A stretch of 23,750 bases of DNA from Paramacrobiotus richtersi (taxonomy: Eukaryota > Tardigrada > Eutardigrada > Parachela > Macrobiotidae): NCBI GenBank assembly GCA_034698045.1, contig JAQGAU010000804.1:1-23750 (forward strand). The letters run 5' to 3'. The position numbers were made by a program, and so were the translations under genes. A model generated the notes under the pieces. The model saw only the letters and a program-made list of their open reading frames with translations, had not been told where the DNA came from and made no database searches. Every line of letters starts with the position of its first letter. Within the stretch, counting starts at the first letter, position 1. Below, in pieces: positions 1 to 9,457 of the stretch.

Positions 1-1144
1 AATGGGTGGTAAAATGCTCAGATGATAGGAGCCAAATTTATGCGACCGTTCTCAACGCGCGCTGAAGTGAAACTGATTCCGTTTCCGACTCCAGTACCTG
101 CGTAGAAATATGGCATAGCGCCGTGTCTATAGATAATGGGTTGCTCGTTTTAATTTGTCGATTTGTTTAAATTCAGTGTGAAATAAAAGTCAGCTTTTCA
201 ATTCAAAAATAGCTGCACTTCTTCTGAATTCCTTACCCACAAAGCACGAACTGGAATGCCTTGGCGCTCCGTAGAACATGGCTGGAAACATACTGTTCAC
301 CCAAGGCCAAAGGAAACTGGAACGTTGAATCACTCTGTAAAGCGCTTGCTCCTCTAGTAGAGAAAGTTCACTGTAAAAGCCTGCTTCTTTTCATTCAGAC
401 GCAGTGCTGGAAATTTCACAAATACCAGAATTAGTTGCATCAACTAAGTTCGGTATAATTTGCGACTAAATTCGCTGTATCGGTTATGTGTCCCAAACTC
501 TAATTTTAGCAGCGCTTCTTTTAACATTTTCTCTATCCTGAAGAAAATAAAATAGCAGAGTTAGGATGGTATGCATCAGGGTCCTTGAAAGGGTATCTGG
601 AATTTATTGAAATAGTCAAAAATAGCCGTTTTAGAAAAGAAAAACTCGAACCATTTCGCTGGTGATTTATGCGCCGAAACCATTTACGGTTGAACGATTT
701 GATGGCTATTGCTAGTAGCAAAAATAACTTTTCCTCGAACAGTTTTACATTTTGTTTCAACTTAAGCTGTATTTTCACTGGGTCTGTACGCTTATAGTGC
801 TACTGCTTCGTAGTACGGACACTAACAGTGCATGTCTTTGGATAAAAGTGATGTTAGGTACTTACCAGATAAACTAATATACCAATACAGTGCAGAGTAT
901 ATCATAATTATTATGTTCGTCTTAAAAACGCTTAGATTTCAACATAGCAACAAAGGAGAGCTGCGCGAGGAAGTGCGCGATTTTGAATCGGTATCCTTGG
1001 ATGCTTGCAAAGATACGTATATCCAGCATCCAAGTTACAACAGCAAGCAATATCCGTTTAAAGCTAAAATGGGTGAAAAGACTTTCCTATTACGGTTCGG
1101 GAGACAGCTCAGTAAAGAAATATGATTGAAGCTTTTTAGCGATA
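1..1144. other. No supported gene
   Basis: AT-leaning sequence without a recognisable domain. The longest open frame is a 97-codon plus-strand ORF at 832-1125. It has no motif I know, no homolog elsewhere in the window, and overlaps open frames on the other strand. I see no tRNA, no terminal repeats and no microsatellite in this stretch. Confidence 0.6.
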
Positions 1145-1474
1145 GGTCTATATGGCTGGCGGCCAACAGTGCCGACAGAGGGGGACATGTGGGTCTATAT
1201 GGCCGACGGCCACGACAGTGCCGAATGCAAAGGATACGTAAGATATGGCCGACGGCCACGACAGTGCCGATTCGGGGGGACATGTAGGTCTATATGGCCG
1301 ATGGCCCCGACAGTGCCGATTCGGGGGGACATGTAGGTCTATATGGCCGACGGCCACGACAGTGCCGAATGCGAGGGATACGTAGGTCTATATGGCCGAT
1401 GGCCACGACAGTGCCGATTCGGGGGGGCATGTAGGTCTATATTGTCGACAGCCACGACAGTGCCAAGAAGGGGG
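1145..1474. repeat. 49-bp minisatellite, about seven units
   Basis: Units begin with GGTCTATATGGCC near 1145, 1192, 1239, 1287, 1336, 1385 and 1434. The last four starts are exactly 49 bp apart; earlier units are 47-48 bp. Each unit holds GGCCGACGGCC or GGCCGATGGCC, an 11-bp near-palindrome, then CACGACAGTGCCGA. Two unit types partly alternate: one continues TTCGGGGGGACATGTA, the other ATGCnAnGGATACGTA. This hints at growth of a two-unit (98-bp) block. The last unit decays from about 1440. Open frames on both strands here are by-products of the repeat. Confidence 0.9.
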
Positions 1475-1613
1475 GCCACACACAAGTACATGCCCGAGAT
1501 GCCCGACATGTTTCTCAAAGCCAACACATACTTAGAATACCCCATACGTAGACCGACGTAGAGATACACATGCTTGCGCATAGGTCTACGCAGGGGGTGG
1601 CACAAGTACACCT

Positions 1614-2063
1614 TTACCGATCTTTCTTTAGCATTTGGAAAACTTCTTTCCAGAGCTTGATTGTTTTCTTTCGGTTCGCTTCGAAGTAGGCTGTTTTTGC
1701 CCGGACAATCGATTTTTCGACTTCCGATTTTAGCGGAGAAAATCTTTCGTGACTGGCTGTGTAACTGGGGGAATTTCGTAATTTACACTTTTCTTTGTAG
1801 ACCGAATTCCTCTGTCGAAATTTGGATTTTATCGAGTTAGTCATCCAGGGCGGATCTTTTTGGGAAATACGTCTCGTACGAATTGGATAGCATTCATCAA
1901 CAGCGAGTAAGATTTCTGATACAAGTCCTCCAACAGCATCGTTAATATCAGGGTGCTTTCGAAACGCGGAAAACTGGTTCGTCACTGCAGCGACTTTAGC
2001 AATAAATTCTTCGTCTGTGGTATGTTTCCACAGCCGACATTTCACAGTACGATGAAACGGCAC
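1614..2063 (-). pseudogene. APE-type LINE ORF2 fragment (endonuclease-RT linker)
   Basis: An open frame of 149 codons carries PPWMTNSIKSKFRQRN, a run of K/R/E-rich helix, and then VRAKTAYFEANR and KLWKEV. This pattern (P-W-[ML]-T followed by charged helices and an 'RxAKxxYF' motif) is typical of the linker between the apurinic-like endonuclease and the reverse transcriptase in CR1/Jockey-type LINE ORF2 proteins. Neither the endonuclease catalytic residues nor any RT motif is present, so this is an internal fragment. It directly follows, on the same strand, the 3' end of the RLE fragment that ends at 2081. Family assignment is from the pattern alone. Confidence 0.6.
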
Positions 2064-2080
2064 TTTTACTCCATATTTAT

Positions 2081-3275
2081 AATCATCTCTATGAAGGCCG
2101 CACCAAAAGTTCCAAGGGCTTCAATGGCTAAAGGGTAAAACAAATATCCACGCTGCTCCAGACTAGAATAAAGACGCCGGTTTCGGTTTTCCGCCTGCAG
2201 AGAGGCGTGTCCTGGCCGCCTCGCACTGTCCACAACATGGTCATCCGCGACAGGACACGTGCACGTAGCATCCCAAGCAAGAGGCTTACCATCTCGAACG
2301 GGAACCAAAGTTAGTCCATCCGGCCGACTGGCATCATGAAAACGTTCCCCAGGTTCAAGCTTACAAGGAAACCGCGCTCTTTCGGCCGTACGTTACATCA
2401 GAATATTCAATTCCACATGCCGGGGCCACCACCCTTTTGTTAATGCGGCATGACAAACCGTGATGTCCATTACGATTAACTCGGACTCCACAGTTCGCGC
2501 ATTCGTGTTCACCCACAACATCGAGTAGAAGGCGTAGACGGATGCCAGTGCGTCAGTGCGTCAATGCGTCAGTGCAATGCGTGACGGATGCCTGTCATCC
2601 CTCAGAAAAGTACCCATACAGGGCCCAGGTAACGCATTGAGCAATGCACAAGAATCACGCTGCAGAGAGGCCAACAGGATTGCATGGACGCGAACATTAC
2701 CCATAGTGGACAAACGAGGTACAGACTCATTTCGGTGCATAGCTGCCACGTTCCAAACAAACTGAAACTTCCGCATGCCGTTGTCAGGCGTTGCACACTT
2801 CGTCAATAGCGTCCAGGAGGCTATGATTGGATCGACCAACCCTTCCGAAAAGCTAGCATAAACTTTGGAAATCAAAAGCAGGACAAAATGCACTGAAGCC
2901 AAATAGGCTGTATATGCAAGCACAGTTGTTCGCCTGATTCCAAGTACACCAAACTTCCCTGGCAAGGTTAACTGATCCCATTGAATGGCCCTGGACATCG
3001 ACATTAACAATGAACTGCAGGCCAAAGTGCAGCACCTCGTTCAGCTCTATCAAGAAATTTGGATGCTCGAAACATCTGGCAGTGCGAAGAGAATACAAAA
3101 TTTTTGGAATAAACAGGCAGTTCCTCAAAATGACCAGAGCGCCGTGGGCAGGGAGGGACTTCAGAGGCGGATGAACCCCCTTCATCACATCCACTCTCTC
3201 CCTTAGGAATTTCGCGTATTCCGGAGCAGTAAGCGGCAAACCGAACAGAAACAGATCCTCGTCCTTCGGGGTCTG
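2081..3275 (-). pseudogene. RLE-type non-LTR retrotransposon fragment, copy 1 (RT thumb + endonuclease)
   Basis: Reading down the minus strand, the fragment starts in the RT thumb (ILRNCLFIPKILYSLRTARC near 3110, matching copy 4's FLLRNCLAIPKLQYLLHCSP). A frameshift near 3000 moves the frame to LPGKFGVLGIRRT and later LQRDSCALLNALPGP. A short repeat insertion (2537-2592) disrupts the zinc-knuckle approach. The restriction-like endonuclease follows: RPDG, then LAWDATC, then the N-R-N-R-R-L-Y-S region and a C-terminal YPLAIEALGTFGAAF. The catalytic RT core (motifs A to C) is missing, so the copy is 5' truncated, as is common for target-primed insertion. The 2081-2440 part is close to copy 2 by eye (roughly 85-90% at DNA level). 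Non-functional. Confidence 0.82.
2537..2592. repeat. Local duplication with TGCGTCAG-like repeats
   Basis: GACGGATGCC occurs at 2537-2546 and again at 2583-2592, with several TGCGTCA(G/A) words between. This small expansion lies inside RLE copy 1, just upstream (minus strand) of its zinc knuckle. Copy 2 lacks it at the equivalent place, so it arose after insertion. Confidence 0.7.
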
Positions 3276-3699
3276 CATTGTAAGCCACGTTACGAGGGTG
3301 CTTTGAATTGCCATGTGTTTGAAGTGTACTTGAAGTACAGTTGATGAAAAAGTGTACTATGATAACAGAAACTAAAAAACCTGAGCAAATATTAATGAAC
3401 TCGGAAATTAACATCGCTCGCACTACCTGCATACCGTTTGCCAATACTACTTGGCTATGCACCGCACATTGATGAAAAAACCAAATATTTCACTGTCGCA
3501 ACACCTTTACGGCAACGTAGGAGTGACAAATTCTTGCCCGTGCTATATCCTAATCACCCGTACTGCATCGCAACAGTAACAGTACCGCATGCTTTATAGA
3601 TTCTGTCACTATCAAAGTAGTATATCGCTTTCTCGCGCAAAATGAAAAGCTGATGAATTACAAATTCTAACTACCGATTGTCATGATTGTTAACGGCTT
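3276..3699. other. No supported gene
   Basis: AT-rich sequence between RLE copy 1 and the ORF1-like relic. I see no coding signal, repeat pair or structural RNA in it. Confidence 0.5.
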
Positions 3700-4330
3700 T
3701 TTGCTGTGGTAAGAAGTTCAGTCAGACGCGATACAATGACGTTGCCGTCTCATTGCAGAATCTGCTGAAAGCCGTCGTCGCCGATGAGAAATCCTCAGGT
3801 TCTGCACCTGCTCCAGTCAGCGATAGTCATTTAGTTCTTCAATCCAATGGGTCAGGAACAGCCACGCAGACGCCTGCCACGCCTCCTCATGATAAAACGA
3901 CGCATAATCACTAAATTTGTCCTCAACTCCCAAGCCGAAAGAGTCTCCTCCATGTTTCGATAGCCCGCTCAAACTTTATCGAGCAGCGAGAAACCGCTGG
4001 TCAACTGTTGCCCGAAAGAAAACGGTCCGCGGCACCCGAAAAAATGCCATCGTCCCCTTCAGAGAAAGATACCGTTACGTCTAAATTGTGGATGAAGCGC
4101 ACTGCTAAACCAGACAAGGAAAAGAAGGACTTCTTCCTGCATGGAATTCCCCGCTGGAGAAAACTCCTCATAGGACAGCCGAGGAATACGAGCATGACTT
4201 GAAAGTTGAACACGGTTATCGAGCCGAATGGCATCAATCGTCGGTTTGTTTCTGTTTTCGTAGCTAAATGTTGCCGTAAGAATGAAATGTTGTATTGGGC
4301 AAAAGCCGCCGACATAAAAACAAATGCAAA
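3700..4330 (+). pseudogene. ORF1-like retroelement protein relic, copy A
   Basis: Two open segments (3687-3914 and 4008-4202) plus frameshifted stretches match a second relic on the minus strand at 20609-21479. Shared landmarks in order: a coiled-coil end (SQTRYNDVAVSLQ vs SQKRCDEMMISLE), a DNA match around GTCAGCGAT near 3820, the block PSSPSEKDTVTSKL vs PSSPDVDLVTSKL, PDKEKKDFFLHGIP vs PDKEKKDFWLHRIT, then after two frameshifts EEYEHDLK, VIEPNGI and FVSVFVA (vs EDYGRELK, VVEAEGI, FVSACVA). A coiled coil followed by a basic 'DFxLHxI' domain resembles ORF1/gag-like proteins of non-LTR retrotransposons. That function is inferred; homology between the two copies is seen directly. Confidence 0.6.
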
Positions 4331-4551
4331 GGCACATAACGAGTCAACTACAAGGTAAACAGTCAAATGTCAAAGAAACAACCAGCATCACGACCTCGAT
4401 TAGTATCTCTACGAGAAACAGACGGCAGAGTGCCCAAAACAGCGGCACCGTTGCCTCTAACAACACTAACAGCTAAGCTAAAACGATGTTTTATAAAAGA
4501 GGTCGAGCGAGGCTCCCCCGTCAGTCTCCGAATCTTTCTTCACATGAACTG

Positions 4552-5121
4552 AATCATCTCAATGAAGGCCGCACCAAAAGTCCCAAGGGTTTCAACGGCT
4601 AAAGGGTAAAACAAATATCCACGCTGCTCCAGATTGGAGTACAAACGTCTGTTTCAATTTTCCGCCTGCAGAGCGGCGTAGCCTGGCCGCCTGGCACTGT
4701 CCACAACATGGGAATCCGCGACAGGACACGTGCACGTAGCATCCCAAGCAAGAGGCTTACCATCTCGAACGGGAACCAAGGTTAGTCCATCCGTCTGACT
4801 GGCGTCACGAAACAGTCCGCCAGGTTCAAGCTGGCATGGAAAACCCGCGCTTTTGGCCGTCCTTTTCATGACACTGTTCAGTTCCACATGTCGGGGCCAC
4901 CATCCCTTATTAATACGGCATGACAAGCCATGATGTCCATTAGGTTCAACTCGGACTCCACAGTGTGTACAATCGTGTTCAACAACAACATCCAGTCCTA
5001 GGCGTAGACCGACACCAATCCGGACTTCGTCATCTCTTATAAAAGTTCCCAAATATGGTGCAGGTAGAGCATTCAGCCAAGCACCAGAATCGCGCTGTAA
5101 GAATAGTTTGAGTTGGTTCAT
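4552..5121 (-). pseudogene. RLE-type non-LTR retrotransposon fragment, copy 2 (endonuclease end)
   Basis: The frame from 5121 gives LQRDSGAWLNALPAPYLGTF, RDDEVRIGVGLRLG, a complete C-x2-C-x9-H-x3-C zinc knuckle (CTHC...HHGLSC), then DGLTLVPVRDGKPLAWDATC. The endonuclease PD pair is changed: RPDG of copy 1 reads QTDG here, so the proline is lost. A TGA stop at 4651-4653 interrupts just after AEN, where copy 1 has CGA (Arg). After it the frame runs on through RRLYSNLEQRGYLFYPLAVE and ends at FIEMIQFM with a TGA. Same family and strand as copy 1, 5' truncated near 5110. The matching segment ends within a few bases of the stop codon in both copies, and flanks then differ. Confidence 0.85.
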
Positions 5122-5284
5122 ACGCTGACCAGGCCGAGAAGCTGCTTACAACTAAGAACCGGCCTCCCAAGATTGGGCTGCGTGCGTGATTGTTCGTCCC
5201 CAAGGGGGTTCCGTAACCTGCCTCGTTTGCGTAGTTGTTAAATTTTCGCTCTTGTCATTTTTGTAGAGGCATTTGCCCAATAAA

Positions 5285-6530
5285 TCAGTTCAGCCTGTGC
5301 TGGTACCACGAGTGAAAGGATGCCTTAAATTCTTTCTTTTTCGCTTCTGCCATTGCCGGTGCAGCTCCTCCTCTTCCCGATGTGTCCGCGATGTAGGTAG
5401 CTGCCACTGTGTCCACCACTGTAACGTCAGTCTTTCCTCCCGTAACAGGCACTCTAGTCATACCGTCTGGGCGCTTCCCATTCTGACGGATCAATCTTGG
5501 TGGTTCCTTTATCGCGTGATATTGTGCCGTCGTCGCTGTTCTTGAGATCTTGTCATTTATCCGATCATGTCTTGACCTTCTGCCAGCGCTTCTCTGGCCA
5601 CTTAATCCATGATGACCATCACTTCCCACAGGTCTGCCGCATCTACAAGTATGCGCCTCGCAGACCGGAAGACCAAGTCCTAAACCAACCGCAATCCGTA
5701 GTTCATCATCTTCCAAGTGGGTTCCGAACTGAGTAACAGGTAGTGCATGTAGCCAGGCTCCAGCATGTCCAGTCGACACGGCCAGTAATCGTGCTCTGTC
5801 CTTGGCTTCCGGAGACTGCAATAAAGCAGAAAACATATTCTCGGCCAGTGGCAGATCCCACGCCTTCTGAACACGCCGACTAGCGGCATCTGGTACAGCT
5901 TTCTCCGCCTTATCGACCCATATGTTTACCAGGATGTCCGTAATCGAAGCAATATCCATATCCGGCAATATTGTACAAACCGTTTCTGCTGTGGCATACA
6001 CTGATGAAATGTAAGCCGGCAGTGCCAGTTCCGATAGCCGCCTAATCCCGAGACCGCCTTTTGACACTGGAAGTGACGCCTGCTGCCATCCAGTGTCTGT
6101 GAAACGTGTGTTAGTTATTTCGCCAATGGCTTGCCAGAGCATGTCGTCGTATTCTTTTAAAAAGTCCAGTTTCTTCCAACACAGGCCAGTCCGAATCGTG
6201 TGTATTAACTAGGGTATTCCAAGGCAATTTTTTAAAAACAGAGCTTGAAACAGCCTCCACAGCTTCTTCCAAAATCGGGGCTCCAAGCAGAGTCAGGTTC
6301 GTTTTTGTGCGATCACCAGATCAGCCTCGCTGAATGACTGGAGAACAATATCCCGCTGGCTGTGCTTTTTACTCACACACAGCTCACACTTGCTAATGTT
6401 CGATTCTAGGCCAACCGATCCGCCGATTTCTTGTATGGTTTGCAGATCGGACAACACCGTTTACGGAGGTCCTTCCATTGTACCATCGTCTAAATACCAG
6501 ACGTTTAAGGGCGACTGTAAACCTTTGGAA
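5285..6530 (-). pseudogene. RLE-type non-LTR retrotransposon fragment, copy 3 (RT motif C to endonuclease)
   Basis: From about 6525 down the minus strand reads PLNVWYLDDGTMEG (RT motif C, YLDD), then a stop, then SKCELCVS and, after a frameshift, LTLLGAPILEEAVEAVSS. About 45 codons of thumb are then missing. From 6142 an open frame of 285 codons carries LPVSKGGLGIRRLSEL, LLAVSTGHAGAWLHALP, a zinc knuckle whose last cysteine is glycine (CRCG...HHGLSG), KRPDGMTRVPVTGGKTDVTV, and AEAKKKEFK, the expected catalytic Glu-x-Lys region. About three residues before the second aspartate are absent compared with copies 1, 2 and 6. The C-terminal 'P-[LF]-x-x-E-T-x-G' block is replaced by an early stop at 5285. 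A different, older-looking subfamily from copies 1 and 2. Confidence 0.85.
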
Positions 6531-6558
6531 TTCTAGACCTGATAATACCGACATGATC

Positions 6559-6668
6559 CCTAGTTCTGCTGAGCCGGTGCAGGGTAGCTATCGGTAGCCG
6601 CTCTGACAGGGTTCCTAGTTCTGCTGAGCCGGTGCAGGGTAGCTATCGGTAGCCGCTCTGACAGGGGT
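6559..6668. repeat. 55-bp tandem duplication
   Basis: The unit starting CCTAGTTCTGCTGAGCC at 6559 is repeated at 6614, 55 bp later; the two copies agree for at least 53 bases. The near-perfect match against heavily decayed surroundings indicates a recent local duplication. It lies between RLE copy 3 (minus strand, ending near 6530) and the plus-strand sequence leading into copy 4. Confidence 0.9.
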
Positions 6669-6948
6669 ACGGTTGCCGTCTTTCGCGATTTTAATCACCC
6701 ATGTTAACGAGCGCCACTCTGTAGCTGCATTAACTTTGGACATTAAGTATAATAAAGTTATATATGAAATTGCTGAGATCTTGCATGTGAAAAAAAATCT
6801 GTTCCTTTCCTCTAATATCATCTCTTCCTTTGGAACTGTAATTATTTCCGAACCTGATGCGAACGATTTGGGTGTTGAATCTTGCTGCCCGTGGGGGAAC
6901 TGCAATGTGAACCACGGACAACGTGTGTAAGTCGTCTCCGAACAGTAA

Positions 6949-7115
6949 GAGGGTTTCACGTACCAATGGAACAATTTGCTGCCGTTTACTTTTGTGATTA
7001 GGAATGGTTTTCCTCCCCTGTTCTGGATGTGGCAAGCTGCTAAAGGCATGGGGGTCCCACAGGAACTCCTGCCAAAAGGATCGCTCTCAGGTTCTTCAGC
7101 GCATCCCAGTACCTG
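6949..7115 (+). pseudogene. Upstream piece of RLE copy 4, split off by the LTR insertion
   Basis: The frame is open from 6949 to the LTR boundary and reads EGFTYQWNNLLPFTFV and, near the boundary, GSLSGSSAHPSTC. Removing the LTR element and one copy of CCTG joins this frame, in phase and without a stop, to TKRPDPPPVSDLTDP, which leads into the RT of copy 4. There is a TAA just before 6949. I do not recognise a domain here and have no second copy for comparison, so membership rests on the empty-site logic. Confidence 0.45.
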
Positions 7116-7479
7116 TGTTGCGATGATATAATATGATATCATTATGAGATCATCCTCTTTACATGAGAATGAGAGCATGCGAATAAGAGCATTGTTCCCA
7201 TTGTTCTTATCAACATCTTCCCATACGCTTCTTAGGAATTGTGTCAGCTCTTATCGATTGTCTCACACTAATTCCTTTGTCTAAGCCATGTTCCTACTGG
7301 AATGTGCGCCCTTGTTTCTTCTATTTCCTATCCATTGTTCTACTTATCCAGAGTGTATAAACAGCTCTGGTTTGTCTTGTAAATCATCATCATAACCATC
7401 ACTACGCTCTTCGCAGTTGTTGCATTAAAGTCTAGTGGAGACTATTCTCGGCTTGTTCGCATTCCCCAAAGTTGTAACA
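7116..7479 (+). repeat. 5' LTR
   Basis: 364 bp, TGTTGCGATG...GTTGTAACA. By eye it differs from the 3' LTR at about 16 positions (roughly 4%), with no length difference, so the insertion is not recent. Near its start GATGATATAATATGATATCA and TTATGAGATCATC form an inverted structure centred on TGATATCA. Confidence 0.95.
7356..7429 (+). promoter_or_regulatory. LTR promoter and poly(A) signals
   Basis: TATAAA at 7356-7361 (following CAGAGTG) is a good TATA box, and ATTAAA at 7424-7429 is a plausible polyadenylation signal 50 bp before the LTR end. Both are retained in the 3' LTR (TATAAA at 10662-10667). This spacing would place transcription start and poly(A) addition within the LTR. Inferred from motif and position only. 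Confidence 0.5.
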
Positions 7480-7497
7480 AGTGGCGTGAAGTCGATT
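7480..7497 (+). other. Candidate primer-binding site
   Basis: Two bases after the 5' LTR the sequence reads TGGCGTGAAGTCG. TGG matches the complement of a tRNA CCA end, and TGGCG is a common opening of Ty3/gypsy primer sites. I cannot name the tRNA. Confidence 0.45.
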
Positions 7498-7986
7498 TTC
7501 GACTCATCGGCAGAAGTCCCCTTTGCCAGTTTCCTAGACCAGTTTAACCTTTGGGATCCCGTGGTGGTAAGTGATTCTAATTTAAGACCCTGCAGGGCAC
7601 GTAAGTGTGGTGTAACCTGATCAGTTGCACATTACGCACTTTGTTTGGTAAAGAATCACTAGTTTTTGAAATTTGTTGGAAGAGGTCATTAAAGTTTATA
7701 TTTTTGCGCAATATGGTTTTGTTTAAAAATATTAATGTAATCAAGCCAGGCGTTTTGTCCAAATTGGTATAAAATTGGTCGAATAAGAAAAATGGCAGGA
7801 GTAATTAATTTTAAGGGGAATTGTGTTACTGTCTGGAAAATATTAGATATATTTTGAAGTAAGTTTGGAATAAAACAAAAGGCTTAGATAATGATGAATG
7901 GTTTTTGAGGATTAAAAAACAGATGTTTTGAATTTGCTTAATGAAAGGTTGACATTTTTATTTGGGGAAAAGTTGTTTAAAAGTAA
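7498..7986 (+). other. LTR element leader, no supported gene
   Basis: Sequence between the primer site and the gag frame. It is AT-rich and stop-rich. GTGGTAAGTGATT near 7561-7573 fits a splice-donor consensus. AAAATAT and ATATTTT around 7837-7855 form a 7-bp hairpin. No domain is visible. Confidence 0.45.
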
Positions 7987-9457
7987 TGTTGTAACCTGGC
8001 GTCTAAAAATAAAAGTGGTAATTCTGCGAAAAGTTCGCCGACTAAAGCCGAGAATATAAAAAGTGGTTTTGGAATTTTTAAGAGCGATAGACTAAATGAA
8101 AAATCAGCGGCTATAGTACCTTCAGAGTTTAAAGGAAGTAAATACTGGTATAGCAGTACGCCCTCGACCAGCGGTAAAGCAGCAACCTTATCTGTGAAAA
8201 CGTCAGCCGTATTACCTATTGAAAAAATTCCTATTGCGGACAGTGACGTAATAGTACAAAAACTAGAAGAGAATTTCGCAAACTTAACAATATTCGAATC
8301 TCCCAACAAGAGTGATAAAGAGGAAGGTAATTCTTTCGAGAGAACTTTCTTGAATACATCTGTTAGTGAATACGTCAGTATATTTACAGAGAAAGTTGAG
8401 GGCATTTCTCCCAGGGTAAACAGAACAACGCTAAAAAATTTGTTAGAGAGAAAAGGAAGTGATTTGTTGATACGTGAAAATTTAATATTGGCGTGTAATA
8501 ATAAAACAGGAAATAAAATGGATGATAGGATTGTATTCGAAAATGCAGTTGGAGCTGTTAAAGGACCTAAAGTTAAGTTTCCGACACTATTCTCAGCTTC
8601 AGCGCATGAAGATGCCGAACAGTGGCTTGAATCATACCAACCTTGCGCCGAAAGTTATCAGTGGAATGCCGACGAAAAGGCACGTAGATTTCCTGATGCC
8701 TTAGCGAATACTGCGCGAAAATGGTTTAAAAATTTAAGCGTCGATGTAAAAAATGATTGGACTGAATTGCGTGAACAGTTTTTAAAGATATTTGAAATCA
8801 GGTACCAGAGAGAGGTTATTAGAGAAGTTATTAGTACGACACCAAGAACTAGGTGAAGATTTTCGTACGTACTTTTTTGAAATACTGGATTTGTGTAATA
8901 AAGCAGGAATGCAAGATGAAGAAAAATGTTTTTTTATTCTAAGAGGAATTAAAAATAAAACTCTTGCTAAACAGATGAAATTATTAGGAAAAAGTAATCC
9001 AGACGCAATTTTAGAAGTGATTAATGAGTTGCATCCGGTAAAAGACGACGACTGTAACGGAACTAAGCGGTTAGAGGTTAACAGAGTTGGCATTATGGAC
9101 GACGATATTGACAATTTAGCTACAGAAATTGCGAACCTGATAGTTAAGAAAATCTCCGGAAGCCGATCTGGAGAAACGCGACCTGTATACCACGTTGTCC
9201 CAGCTGAGAGAAAGCCGGTACGAGACGATTCACAAAATGTGAGGGAGTCACACGGAGGCAAAGTGTACACCAACGTGTACAAGGTTGGATACGTTAAGCA
9301 GTCGACGGGAAAAAGCAACGAAGCAACCTCCATTCCCGAGGAAAAAACCGAGCAAGTCCGTCAAGAACTGGATACGTTCCTAACACATACCGGCCGGCAT
9401 ACTAAAAAGGAGAAGATCATTGGAGAGAGTAACTCGCAGTCAGACAGTGAAAGTTAA
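7987..9457 (+). pseudogene. Gag polyprotein relic (retrotransposon capsid)
   Basis: Frame 1 is open from just after the TAA at 7984 to 8856, but its first in-frame ATG is only at 8518. The region upstream is lysine- and serine-rich without a known domain. From 8560 the capsid pattern is clear: VKFPTLFSASAHEDAEQWLE, then KARRFPDALANTARKWFKNL, W-T-E-L-R-E-Q-F-L-K. Between about 8790 and 8850 the frame shifts by one and continues as LLVRHQELGEDFRTYFFEIL, LCNKAG, FILRGIKNKT, matching the second half of the retrotransposon gag domain. The frame ends at a TAA at 9455-9457. No CCHC nucleic-acid knuckle is evident. The product would assemble particles around element RNA. The late ATG and frameshift suggest decay; a programmed shift is possible but unsupported. 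Confidence 0.8.

Noticed and set aside
832..1125. 97-codon plus-strand ORF
   Set aside because: No domain, no second copy in the window, and overlapping frames on the other strand.
1145..1474. CRISPR-like array
   Set aside because: The whole 49-bp unit is repeated, with no unique spacers, in a eukaryotic transposon-rich context. It is a minisatellite.
6615..7178. 187-codon minus-strand ORF as a gene
   Set aside because: It runs across the LTR boundary at 7116, has no motif, and overlaps a plus-strand frame that continues into RLE copy 4.
8792..8860. Programmed ribosomal frameshift in gag
   Set aside because: No slippery site I recognise, and the shift lies inside the capsid domain rather than at a gag-pol junction. 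Decay is simpler.
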